Positions 17,118-24,945 of a DNA stretch of 32,796 bases are shown piece by piece. Numbering within the stretch: position 1 is the stretch's first letter; each line of letters opens with the position of its first letter. The notes under the pieces are model-generated. The model was not told the DNA's origin. It made no database searches and saw nothing but the letters and a program-made list of their open reading frames with translations. The translations under genes were made by a program, and so were the position numbers. The stretch is from Methanobacteriota archaeon (GTDB taxonomy: Archaea > Thermoplasmatota > Thermoplasmata > SG8-5). Location of the stretch: NCBI GenBank assembly GCA_030670795.1, contig DAOVAY010000005.1, forward strand, positions 1 through 32,796. The letters run 5' to 3'.

Positions 17118-17600
17118 TCAGTTCACCGTTAAGGTGGTAGTCCCAAAATACTCTTCGATAGAGGCAAATGTGATAACATCGCCGTTAGATACGCCTGGTG
17201 GGTCCACGGTCTGAATCACTATGGACATACCTGCAGTGAATTCTGTATTCCCAACTCCAGTCCAAAGTCCCGTTGCCCCATTATAAGTCCCAATAATTAT
17301 GGCAGCAGAGCTATAAACTGTTGCCTGTTGTATTTGAGTCGGGGTTCCGCCAGACACAAGGGATATTGTTGAACTATCTATCAATGCGCCGTTCGGTGCG
17401 CTAGAGATAAGAACGGTGACGTTAGTCGATGTTCTGCCTGGTTGTTGGTTCAAACCCAGCGGTGTCTCGATGCCGGTGTCGCCGCCCATGCCTATGACCA
17501 TAACATAGAGCACAGCAGCTAATACGACGGTAATCGCGACCATCAAAATGGTAGCAATAACCGGAGACACTGCGTCCTTATTTTTCCAAACTCTTTTCAT
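17118..17600 (-). CDS. Archaeal type IV pilin-like protein (paralogue 2)
   Basis: A 160-residue paralogue of the neighbouring pilin: MKRVWKNKDAVSPVIATIL signal and helix, PLGLNQQ after the membrane segment, then a divergent beta-rich head. It has a strong AGGAGGA ribosome binding site directly before ATG 17600 and the clearest promoter in the window (TTTATATA type). The pair may form one filament as major and minor subunits. No pilus ATPase (PilB/ArlI), membrane platform or prepilin peptidase gene is present, so the assembly machinery must be elsewhere. Confidence 0.9.
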   Translation of the reverse strand: MKRVWKNKDAVSPVIATILMVAITVVLAAVLYVMVIGMGGDTGIETPLGLNQQPGRTSTNVTVLISSAPNGALIDSSTISLVSGGTPTQIQQATVYSSAAIIIGTYNGATGLWTGVGNTEFTAGMSIVIQTVDPPGVSNGDVITFASIEEYFGTTTLTVN

Positions 17601-17606
17601 ATTTTG

Positions 17607-17660
17607 TCCTCCTGTAGGCTTTGCCTACGCATCTAAAAGACACTACAATTGTATATAAAC
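17607..17660 (-). promoter_or_regulatory. Promoter and 5' stem-loop leader of pilin paralogue 2
   Basis: On the minus strand, CGAAAAGG (BRE-like) is followed by TTTATATAC (17651-17659), an archetypal archaeal TATA box, placing transcription start near 17630. The leader then opens with GTAGGC-AAA-GCCTAC (17614-17628), a perfect 6-bp hairpin abutting the AGGAGGA ribosome binding site (17606-17612). The message would begin almost at the hairpin, which may stabilise it or gate ribosome access. Confidence 0.6.
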
Positions 17661-17782
17661 CTTTTCGTACTATTATCGGCATTTGATAATAATCACATCG
17701 GCCATTGTCGTATATTTCATTCACCTTATGCCTTAGTCCAGATGTTGAAAAGAAGCTGCCAGTCTATTTAGGGTCTGGTAGT

Positions 17783-18532
17783 TTACACTCCTTTCGCGGA
17801 TATCCCCTTTTCGTCTATTGTGTAAGCCAGTATGCCGGTTTTCTCAGGGTGATTTCGTACCTTCCTGATGAGGAGGTTCCTCTTGAATTCAAACCCATCT
17901 CTAAGTCTTTCGAGCTCTATTATGACATCCACGATCTCCTCTATTCCGCTCTCGGTGCGGCTATCCAGTACGCCTTTGACGAGTGTCACCAGAGCCACGC
18001 CTTCGTTGTGTTGTGTGTGTGCCTTTACTGTCCTCAAGGCTGAAAGCACCTCGTTATATGGATAATATTCGAGGAAGAAATTTAAAGAATCCAGTACGAT
18101 CCTGAACGGAGGCGTCAGCTTTGAAACTTCGTATGTAAGGGTGGTGAGGAAGTTGGCCACATATTCATCTTCAGGATACTCCTCTGCCTCGAATTGACGT
18201 AGATCCCTCATTGTGAGCCCCTCAAGGCGATATTTGCTGACATCCAGATGTCTTGCCAGAACCTTCTCGTAATACATCGTACCTATGTTGACGATTTTGA
18301 GGTCTGTGCTCCATCCAAAATCCTTCATTGTATCTAAAACGTCCTCGTCTCGCTCCGAGGTTGAGAAGTATCTTACGGTCTCGTTTTCAGCGCCAGCAGA
18401 TGCGAATCTCTTGGCGAACAGCTCGACACCGGCTCCTGGGGTGCCAATACAGAGGATAGTGTAGCCTTTCGGTACACCATCCATAATGGCTTTGTCCAAA
18501 GCAGGTATCCCAAAACTAGCACTGTCCGCCAC
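17783..18532 (-). CDS. KaiC/RecA-like protein with degenerate Walker A
   Basis: A 249-residue single-domain KaiC-like protein. The entry FGIPALDKAIMDGVPKGYTI is typical, but the P-loop reads GTPGAGVELFAKRF: the invariant Lys-Thr is replaced by Val-Glu, so normal ATP hydrolysis is unlikely. A Walker B-like strand FRIVLDSLNFFLEY and a C-terminal strand set are kept. The start is GTG 18532, immediately after the stop of the upstream paralogue. It is the last gene of a three-gene KaiC-like operon and precedes the two pilin genes (about 180 bp). It probably acts as a non-catalytic partner of the intact paralogue or as a nucleotide-independent scaffold; this is inference. Confidence 0.8.
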   Translation of the reverse strand: MADSASFGIPALDKAIMDGVPKGYTILCIGTPGAGVELFAKRFASAGAENETVRYFSTSERDEDVLDTMKDFGWSTDLKIVNIGTMYYEKVLARHLDVSKYRLEGLTMRDLRQFEAEEYPEDEYVANFLTTLTYEVSKLTPPFRIVLDSLNFFLEYYPYNEVLSALRTVKAHTQHNEGVALVTLVKGVLDSRTESGIEEIVDVIIELERLRDGFEFKRNLLIRKVRNHPEKTGILAYTIDEKGISAKGV

Positions 18533-18533
18533 C

Positions 18534-19109
18534 CTATCTTCCCTCCTCGCTCATGTCTAGGGTTAAATCACACACAAAGCCCATCATGTTGTTGATTTCC
18601 TCCGAGCCAAAACCTTCGATGGAGAATAGGACGATGTATGCGTTTTTCGCCCTCAGGTTGTTGATGAGGATGTGAACGAATTCCGAGAGTATTGTTGAGC
18701 TGTTGTGTATTGCCAGGGCGTTAATGGAATCCAGTAGAATTACGCTGCCCTTTCCCTCGGACTTCTTCAAGAGATACTCCACCTTCAGCATTATGTTCTC
18801 CAGCATGGTTGAACTCTCGACCAAGAGTACGTTCTCGGGTTTTTTGGTCGACCCCATCATGGTGTGAGAAACGGAATCCACAAAGTATATTCTCTCCATA
18901 TCAATTTCAAGAATCTTAAGCACGTCTATGATGGATTGTGATGGAATTGCCGCTGAAATATAGATGGTATTGAGGTCTTTTTTCGTTGCGAACCTGTCCA
19001 CCACTCCTCTGATGGCATCAAAATAGGTATCGTCCCTTATAGACAGTGCGATGGCGGATGGCGGCAGCTCCGCAAGCTCATCTGCCAGTTTTGACGGGCT
19101 TTTTGGCAT
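18534..19109 (-). CDS. Short KaiC/RecA-like protein lacking Walker A
   Basis: A 191-residue protein with no P-loop at its start: the N-terminus (LPPSAIALSIRDDTYFDAIR) goes straight into a RecA-like core. A Walker B-like strand GSVILLDSINALAIHNSS (about residues 122-139) and a following segment typical of KaiC-like proteins support the family call. The start overlaps the stop of the upstream paralogue (TAATG on the minus strand) and its own stop is followed after one base by the next GTG, so all three are one translationally coupled unit. Probably inactive as an ATPase; may pair with the intact protein. Confidence 0.7.
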   Translation of the reverse strand: MPKSPSKLADELAELPPSAIALSIRDDTYFDAIRGVVDRFATKKDLNTIYISAAIPSQSIIDVLKILEIDMERIYFVDSVSHTMMGSTKKPENVLLVESSTMLENIMLKVEYLLKKSEGKGSVILLDSINALAIHNSSTILSEFVHILINNLRAKNAYIVLFSIEGFGSEEINNMMGFVCDLTLDMSEEGR

Positions 19110-19885
19110 TAAGTACCCCCACCGCTTCCGCCTTTTAATAGCGGAACCAATAATATTCCGGCCGGAGTAAGATCAAGCACATACTTGGCTCGTGAGTGAT
19201 TGGTCCCCCTCATCTTCACTACCTGTAACGTTCTCAGGAGGTCGCCCCTTCGTTCCAAGTTACCCATGAGCACTATACCGTCGGCAATGGCCTCTTCCAC
19301 CCCATAAAGGGAATATCTCTCTGCAGACGGAGAGATTTCTGATATCAATAAGCTGGTGCATCCTCTGTCAGAGAGGGTCTTACCTACTTTGAGTATGAAA
19401 TTTCTAATCTTTTCTTCGGTTTTCAGTCTGTAACAGACCGAGGTTACGGAATCTATTACCAGTCTTTTTATTGAAAGCTCGTCAACGAGGTCACCCAGGG
19501 CCTTCACAAGGGTCTCAACATCCTCCAAGGTGAGTTCCATCGCCGTCATGCCAAGACGCCTGTAAATTACGGGCATGTCAACAAAAACCAGTTTGCCTTT
19601 TTTGATAAGGTTCTCGTCAAAGAAATCATAGGGGATGACGTTCCTCATTAATTTCTCTGAAGCCTCAGTGACCGAGACAAACAAGCAGTTCTCCCCGGCT
19701 AACGCACCATGGACAAGGAATTCCAAGCTGAGTGTGGTCTTTCCCGTGCCGCAGCTTCCCGTGAACAGTATAGTGTTGCCCCTCGGGATTCCCCCGTTTA
19801 GGATGTTGTCCAGACCCTCAATGCCTGTGGGACATCGCGCCCTTTCTAAATCATCAACTTCTGCTCCCTCATCATCTGGTGGCAT
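19109..19885 (-). CDS. KaiC-like ATPase, intact
   Basis: A 258-residue single-domain KaiC/RadA-superfamily ATPase. The entry is CPTGIEGLDNILNGGIPRGN, Walker A is GSCGTGKTTLS (about residues 43-53), Walker B is RLVIDSVTSV near 140, followed by a LLISEISP sensor strand and the C-terminal VVKMRGTNHSRAKY segment typical of this family. It is the first gene of the three-gene unit. No Shine-Dalgarno is evident; a TATA-like TTTAAAATAG about 30 nt upstream suggests a leaderless start at ATG 19885. Related archaeal proteins include ArlH of the archaellum motor and many uncharacterised signalling ATPases; the nearby pilins make a surface-filament link possible but unproven. Confidence 0.85.
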   Translation of the reverse strand: MPPDDEGAEVDDLERARCPTGIEGLDNILNGGIPRGNTILFTGSCGTGKTTLSLEFLVHGALAGENCLFVSVTEASEKLMRNVIPYDFFDENLIKKGKLVFVDMPVIYRRLGMTAMELTLEDVETLVKALGDLVDELSIKRLVIDSVTSVCYRLKTEEKIRNFILKVGKTLSDRGCTSLLISEISPSAERYSLYGVEEAIADGIVLMGNLERRGDLLRTLQVVKMRGTNHSRAKYVLDLTPAGILLVPLLKGGSGGGT

Positions 19886-19926
19886 AGCGTGACTACAATA
19901 TTTTTTCTATTTTAAATGATTTGGTA

Positions 19927-21627
19927 CTAAATTTTGTTTACAGAGGGTTTGGAGATTGCCTTATCGCTCTGTCTCTCAATTTCAGTCGCAACGGTTTCTT
20001 CGGCCAATGGGATCTCGAACTGGGGATTGAACTTACCATCTGATCTGGAGAGGAATTCTCCTCCTATGAAATCTTGTGAAAAACCAGCGAGTTTCATCAC
20101 TGGTCGTACGGAATGTTTCCCATGTTTCCACCGTGCAATGGCCCAATATACGCTGAAAATCAACGTATGTATAGGGAACTTTATGTCTGCAGCCCAGAAA
20201 TCAATATTGTGCCGCCAGCACTGGGTGATGAACTCCCATTGAAGTTCAGTGAGCCCGCCCAGGTCCACTCTTTTCGCCTTGCTCAGCAATGCCGTCTCAA
20301 TTGGGATGAATAATAATGGCGTGAGGAAGGTCTTGCTGCCTTTGAGGTCGTCTATCAATTCCAGGGTCCTGAGAAGGTCATCCTCTGTCTCGTCGGGCAG
20401 GCCGGTCATAAGTGTACATAGTGGCCACCAGTCATAGTCGTTCATGTTGCCTACGCCCTGTTGCACCAGCTCGGGCCAGTTGTCCACACTGAAAGGAAGC
20501 GCCTTGCCCTTCATGAACTTGTTCATTAACTTTGTGCTTCCGGTTTCTATTCCCACCTCTACAGTAATGAATTTTTGTTTGTAGCCTTCCTTGTACTCCG
20601 GGGTCCATCTAGTCTTTTCCAGTAAGATAGGGGTAAGTTCTTCCAGCACGCTGGCATCATACACAATGGGTGCCAAGGCGGCATGTGATACCTGGATATA
20701 CTTCACTCCAGGATAATCCGCAATGGATTTGTAGAGTTTGACCAGCGCCTCCTTGTTGGGCTTGAACTTTTCTTTACATTTATAGAGGAAAATGTCCTCA
20801 GTGGCAATGAAGATCATCTCCGAACCAAATTTAATGTTGGTCTCCACTTCCTTCATAATGGTGTCAAGAGGTACAGAATAGCGCTTTCTCATTGTGGGAG
20901 TACAGAAGTGGCACATTCTGCCGCAGCCCCTTGTTACCTCCACCATGCCGTAGGACGCTGCCCTCTTGATAAGTGGAATTTCCTCCGGCTTTGGTTTTCC
21001 GCCGCGTATGTCCCTATCGACCTTTTCGCCATTGAGTATTTTCTTCACGGTCTCGACAAGGTTCACTTCCGCCTCTCCATGGAAAAGATAATCAACACCA
21101 AATGTGTCGGCCATGTTTGCCTCGTTTATCTGCCAGACACCTGCACCACCTACCATGATTTTGGCGTCTTTCCTCTTCATGGCCAGCCTGTCCATAAGCC
21201 ACCGAAATTCGAACGCGTTCAGTGCGTCGCCGCCGAAACTTATCAGCGAGTTGTAGGTTGTGCTCACGTAGGCCAATCCAACAGGGTCCATGGATGTTAT
21301 GCATATGAGTTTCGTGTCTTCACCTATAAAATTATCAAGATCAACGGCATTGGCCGTGGCCACGTTATCCTCGCCAAACTCCTCCATTAACACGGCTTCG
21401 ACCTTTCTTAGGCCATAAGGCATGAACTGAGCTGAGCCATCCTCATTTCTCAAGGGCTGGAACCACTTTTGGAGTGCTCTTCTTGGGAAGAGCTTATGTG
21501 GAAATGTGTTTGTGAAGGCTATGAAAGGGTCATATCCAAATATACTGCTCTCTGCCCTCGATGCGGTAAGCACGATTTTGTGTCCTTTTATCTTTTTCTC
21601 GCCTTCAGAAGCCATCGCTTCACCCAT
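19927..21627 (-). CDS. B12-binding-type radical SAM enzyme
   Basis: A 566-residue protein from ATG 21627 (an in-frame TTG at 21639 would add four residues, and a third candidate is ATG 21615). The N-terminal 200 residues resemble the cobalamin-binding domain of class B radical SAM enzymes, with GDALNAFEFRWL and MVGGAGVW segments and the phrase MPYGLRKVEAVL common in archaeal members. The radical SAM core has CGRMCHFC (Cys at about 235, 239 and 242), the CxxxCxxC ligands of the [4Fe-4S] cluster, and later ITVEVGIETGSTKLM and LMTGLPDETEDDL segments. Substrate unknown. Archaeal lipid-modifying enzymes such as the GDGT ring synthases belong to this broad class, so a lipid role is one possibility only. 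Confidence 0.85.
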   Translation of the reverse strand: MGEAMASEGEKKIKGHKIVLTASRAESSIFGYDPFIAFTNTFPHKLFPRRALQKWFQPLRNEDGSAQFMPYGLRKVEAVLMEEFGEDNVATANAVDLDNFIGEDTKLICITSMDPVGLAYVSTTYNSLISFGGDALNAFEFRWLMDRLAMKRKDAKIMVGGAGVWQINEANMADTFGVDYLFHGEAEVNLVETVKKILNGEKVDRDIRGGKPKPEEIPLIKRAASYGMVEVTRGCGRMCHFCTPTMRKRYSVPLDTIMKEVETNIKFGSEMIFIATEDIFLYKCKEKFKPNKEALVKLYKSIADYPGVKYIQVSHAALAPIVYDASVLEELTPILLEKTRWTPEYKEGYKQKFITVEVGIETGSTKLMNKFMKGKALPFSVDNWPELVQQGVGNMNDYDWWPLCTLMTGLPDETEDDLLRTLELIDDLKGSKTFLTPLLFIPIETALLSKAKRVDLGGLTELQWEFITQCWRHNIDFWAADIKFPIHTLIFSVYWAIARWKHGKHSVRPVMKLAGFSQDFIGGEFLSRSDGKFNPQFEIPLAEETVATEIERQSDKAISKPSVNKI

Positions 21628-21699
21628 GGTACTTCGCAAACGTTGATACTGCAGTTGTTTATTTACGTTTCGGAGGTCATGAAGGGCGGGCGGGTTTCG

Positions 21700-21720
21700 A
21701 TTGAGGGCACAGCCCTCAAT
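21700..21720 (-). terminator. Hairpin spanning the stop codon of the Lhr-type helicase gene
   Basis: ATTGAGGGC (21700-21708) and GCCCTCAAT (21712-21720) form a perfect 9-bp stem with a 3-base loop that includes the TGA at 21716-21718. No T run follows on the minus strand. It could act as a 3' end or stability element rather than a classical terminator. Confidence 0.5.
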
Positions 21721-24469
21721 CCCAAAACCTTCTGGTTCTCGCGTAGTTCACCTCGGCGGCCAGGATTGCGGTGAGGAACTCATCTTCGTCATCGTAGTGC
21801 TGGGCAAGTATGCGGCTGGCTTTATCTGAACCAACACCTCTGGCTGCAAGAGCCAGAATCGCCCTTTTACCATGGGTCATGACGAGATTTGCCGACGTTA
21901 TGATACGTTTAATGTCCTTTCTCTCTTCCTTCGAGAGCTCCCTCTTTTCCAGAAGTTGGATTTTGTCCAAATCCGCCCGCCTGACCACGGCTTGCATGAC
22001 TGAGCCACAGCTGTTGCAGACCAGTTTATCGGGAAGGGGCCCGAGGAGCCGTATGCTCTTTCTTTTACAGTGGGTGCAGACAATGCCGATTCTCTCCCTC
22101 TCGAGTCTAGACTTCATTGCACTCAGGATGGCGTGTGTGGGCCTTTGCGGCATCATTATGTCTCCCCTGGACTCGATGCCGGCCTTTCCAATGGGCGAGA
22201 GCTTTGACACCTCGAGGTTGATATCGCCTTTCTGGATTGATGTGAGAACCTCAGCAGTTCGTTTGCAATCAAGCAGTTCCCAAAGACATTTTTCTAGGGA
22301 TTCTTCCATTATTGGCGTTTCTTCAAGAGAGGCCATTACCTTCTCAAGGTTGATGCTTCTGTAATCCACATCCTTTCTCAATGCCCCGAACTTCTTGGCA
22401 ACGTGGATGAACTTCCATCGTAGATAGGACGAACGCTTGAGATACAAACGCAATAAGGCCTCGACGTTCTCTGGCTTTGTTTCCTTCAATATTTCAACGA
22501 TGGCATCGGCATTCAAAGGTCTGGGCAATTGGAGTAGAATCCTGTAGGGGTCAGTGTGGGCCACCACGCTCTCTCCAAGTCTGGTCATCAGGAGTGCGGA
22601 CAAGAGCTTTCCCAGCGTCTCGTTCACTTTGGTACCAAAGCAGGCGTTTATCACGATCAGGCGGTCCTCGATTTCTATTGTTATGAGCTTATCCGTCGCA
22701 ACTTGACAACCTTCTTTATCTTGTGCATCAAGGTAATCCACAGCATCTTTCTTCGCATCGGCATTGAGTGGATAATCCTTGAAGTTTCTCCGACCCCTCA
22801 GGTGACCAACTTCCTGTGCCACGCTGTAAGGTACTGGAATCGCCTCTCCTACCCAGGAAGGAACCGCACCAAGCTCCTTGGACGGCTCAACGAGGATGGC
22901 ATCCTCCTCGATGTCCACTATTTTCCACGGAAGACCACGCACGATGAAAGGCGCATTGGGCTCGGCGTAGGCCACCACGAATCCCTCATCCAGTGTTCCG
23001 ATTATTTTCCTGGTCGTGAGGTCAACGACCTTGTAGGTTCTCTCGTCCGGTATCATCGAAATGTTATCAAGAAAATGGGCACGCGAATTCCTGCTTTTAC
23101 CGATATGCTCCTTCTCTCTCCAGATGATTCGGAGGTCATGGAGTTGGTCGAGCACTTCCTCATAACGTTGCCTGTCCAGATTCCTGAACGGAAATGCCCT
23201 CTTGACTACTTCGAAGAATCCTTCGGGGTCCCAATTAGCCTGATCCATCGCACAGGCGACAATCTGATTGGCCAGCACGGTCATTGGACTTTGTCTGATA
23301 GCCGTCTCCTCAAGTTCACCGGCAAGACATCTGCGGGCAATGACGGTAGCTTCTAGCACATCGTCCGGGTTCTCTGATACTATTTCGCCTCTTGACGTCA
23401 CACCTATGGCGTGGCCTGCTCTCCCCACCCTCTGGATGAGCCGTGTCACCTCCCTCGGGGAATTGTACTGGATGGTGAAATCCGCAGAGCCTATGTCAAT
23501 GCCCAGCTCCAGCGATGATGTGCAAATAAGCGCGTTGATTATGCCGGATTTGAACTCCTCCTCCATCTGCACGCGTACGAACTTGGATAACGAGCCATGA
23601 TGTACCCCTATTGGGAAATCCTCGTCCATCAGATGAAACCGTGCGGCCAGTATTTCTGCGGTATTCCTGGTGTTCACGAAGAGAAGCGTGGTTGTGTGCC
23701 CTTTGATGAGCGCCTTGCATCGCCTGAGCCTTGCAGCGGCCTCTTTGTCTCCGTGGATTATTTCTGATAGTAAGTCATCCTTTTTTTGCGGCTTTGGACA
23801 TGACACGTTGACCTTCATCTTTTTTTCTTCGGACACATTGACGATGCCTACCTCTGAGCCGCTTCCTTGGAGAAAGTCGGCCACTGGCTCTGGGGTTCCT
23901 ATTGTTGCAGAAAGGCCCACTCGCCTGAACGTCTGATGTGTTATCTCGCTCAATCTTTCCAGGGCTATGCTCAATTGCGCCCCTCTTTCGTCCTGGGCAA
24001 GCTCATGTATCTCGTCGACAACCACCCACTTCACGTTTCGTAAATGTGAGGCCAGTCTCTTACCTGTGAGCATTATCTGGAAAGTCTCAGGTGTGGTGAT
24101 AAGTATCTGTGGCGGATTCCTCGACTGCTTTGTTCTCTCGTACTGGCTGGTATCTCCATGACGAACCCCGACAGTAATCCCCAGCTCCTCACCGAACCAA
24201 TCCAATCTCCTGAGCATGTCTCTGTTTAGTGCCCGTAAAGGGGTTACGTAGAGGACGTAGAACCCTTCTGGCTTAGTCTTGAGAATATCGTCGAGGATTG
24301 GCAAAATCGCAGCTTCGGTTTTTCCTATGCCAGTGGGTGCGACCAGAAGCAGATTATGTCCATCCATAAGCTTTGGGATCACACCTTCCTGCGCGTCGGA
24401 GGGCACTTTGATGCCCAATTTTTGCAAAGAAACTTGTATATCTGGGTCCAACAGGTCGAAGGAGTTCAT
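21716..24469 (-). CDS. Lhr-type large DEAD/DEAH-box helicase
   Basis: A 917-residue SF2 helicase from ATG 24469 (MNSFDLLDPDIQVSLQKLG); the frame is open 21 codons further upstream but those residues do not look like the family. Motif I is APTGIGKTEA, motif II is VVVDEIHELAQDERG, and motif III is VGLSATIGTPEP. Motif V/VI regions are SLELGIDIGSADF and QRVGRAGH, a good match to Lhr core helicases. After the winged-helix and Lhr-specific regions there is a Cys4 zinc site (CTHCKRK...CNSCGSVM). Archaeal Lhr proteins unwind DNA forks and hybrids and are linked to repair. A TATA-like stretch lies upstream. The tRNA gene on the other strand starts about 107 bp from the helicase start. Confidence 0.92.
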   Translation of the reverse strand: MNSFDLLDPDIQVSLQKLGIKVPSDAQEGVIPKLMDGHNLLLVAPTGIGKTEAAILPILDDILKTKPEGFYVLYVTPLRALNRDMLRRLDWFGEELGITVGVRHGDTSQYERTKQSRNPPQILITTPETFQIMLTGKRLASHLRNVKWVVVDEIHELAQDERGAQLSIALERLSEITHQTFRRVGLSATIGTPEPVADFLQGSGSEVGIVNVSEEKKMKVNVSCPKPQKKDDLLSEIIHGDKEAAARLRRCKALIKGHTTTLLFVNTRNTAEILAARFHLMDEDFPIGVHHGSLSKFVRVQMEEEFKSGIINALICTSSLELGIDIGSADFTIQYNSPREVTRLIQRVGRAGHAIGVTSRGEIVSENPDDVLEATVIARRCLAGELEETAIRQSPMTVLANQIVACAMDQANWDPEGFFEVVKRAFPFRNLDRQRYEEVLDQLHDLRIIWREKEHIGKSRNSRAHFLDNISMIPDERTYKVVDLTTRKIIGTLDEGFVVAYAEPNAPFIVRGLPWKIVDIEEDAILVEPSKELGAVPSWVGEAIPVPYSVAQEVGHLRGRRNFKDYPLNADAKKDAVDYLDAQDKEGCQVATDKLITIEIEDRLIVINACFGTKVNETLGKLLSALLMTRLGESVVAHTDPYRILLQLPRPLNADAIVEILKETKPENVEALLRLYLKRSSYLRWKFIHVAKKFGALRKDVDYRSINLEKVMASLEETPIMEESLEKCLWELLDCKRTAEVLTSIQKGDINLEVSKLSPIGKAGIESRGDIMMPQRPTHAILSAMKSRLERERIGIVCTHCKRKSIRLLGPLPDKLVCNSCGSVMQAVVRRADLDKIQLLEKRELSKEERKDIKRIITSANLVMTHGKRAILALAARGVGSDKASRILAQHYDDEDEFLTAILAAEVNYARTRRFWD

Positions 24470-24575
24470 AGGGCAGACCCATATTATAAGGGGGATAAAA
24501 AGGTCAAGGTTGGGTTGCTGAAAATATTCCATAAGTTAAATATACCGATTACTTTTACTGGAATCCCATCAGTAA

Positions 24576-24820
24576 GGGCCCGTAGCTTAGTCAGGTGGAG
24601 CGTCTGGCTCATATCGTGAGGTCTACCCGGACCCGCGGAGCGAAACCAGATGGTCGCCGGTTCAAACCGAAGGCCAGCGAAAATACAATATCGCTGGCAG
24701 AGCTGGCCGAGGCACGGATGAAAAACGGTAGGAACATCCTCCCAACATTTTTCATCCAGTGTCTGAAAAATGCATCGCATTTTTCAATCAGCCTCTTCGT
24801 TGAAAATCCGGTCGGGCCCA
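24576..24820 (+). tRNA. tRNA with CAT anticodon (Ile2 or elongator Met), two introns
   Basis: The acceptor GGGCCCG (24576-24582) pairs with CGGGCCC (24813-24819), then A. The D-arm is 24585-24601, the anticodon stem TCTGG (24603-24607) pairs with CCAGA (24646-24650), and CAT is at 24610-24612. Intron 1 (31 nt, 24614-24644 or shifted by one) is at the canonical 37/38 site; GCTC/GAGC (24607-24610 with 24638-24641) gives the central helix and two stems lie inside. The T-stem GCCGG (24656-24660) pairs with CCGGT (24808-24812), but its loop is interrupted after TTCAAA by 140 nt (24667-24806). There TTCA/TGAA (24661-24664 with 24801-24804) forms a 4-bp helix flanked by 3-nt bulges AAC (24665-24667) and AAT (24805-24807), then CGAAG/CTTCG: a near-canonical bulge-helix-bulge. 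Mature T-loop TTCAAAT. The GGGCCCG body resembles archaeal Ile tRNAs, so Ile2 is slightly preferred. Confidence 0.85.
24667..24806 (+). other. T-loop tRNA intron (140 nt) with several stable hairpins
   Basis: Besides the splice-site helix, the intron contains three perfect stems: GCCAGCGA with TCGCTGGC (24673-24680, 24691-24698), GGATGAAAAA with TTTTTCATCC (24716-24725, 24748-24757) and TGAAAAATGC with GCATTTTTCA (24764-24773, 24777-24786, 3-nt loop). That is more structure than splicing needs. A CTGA occurs at 24763-24766 but no good C box is present. May be a stable RNA; unproven. Confidence 0.6.
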
Positions 24821-24900
24821 TTCTGATTTTTCATAGCTAGAAACATGGCCCCGACCTCTCTCGGACTATTACTAATAAAATGCTAATTGTGAAGTCCTCG

Positions 24901-24916
24901 ATCCGGTCGGGCCCAT
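24901..24916 (+). repeat. 16-bp copy of the tRNA 3' end
   Basis: ATCCGGTCGGGCCCAT here is identical to 24806-24821, the last bases of the CAT tRNA gene, 95 bp downstream. Both copies are followed within a few bases by T runs. The second copy lacks the TGAA and bulge bases needed to serve as a 3' exon. It looks like an attachment-site-type duplication or relic; the 79 bp between the copies holds no gene. Confidence 0.7.
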
Positions 24917-24945
24917 CATTTTTTCCTGTTACTTATTACAATGTC

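Noticed and set aside
24667-24806. A box C/D guide RNA in the T-loop intron.
   Set aside because: A CTGA is present but no convincing C box (RTGATGA) is correctly placed.
24595-24840. Plus- and minus-strand frames of 70-98 residues over the second tRNA.
   Set aside because: They cover the tRNA exons and introns, lack ribosome binding sites and have no recognisable protein features.
24667-24900. An integrated mobile element interrupting the tRNA instead of an intron.
   Set aside because: The junction has a near-perfect bulge-helix-bulge that predicts a clean mature tRNA, and integration normally leaves an intact tRNA; the downstream 16-bp copy is kept as a separate observation.
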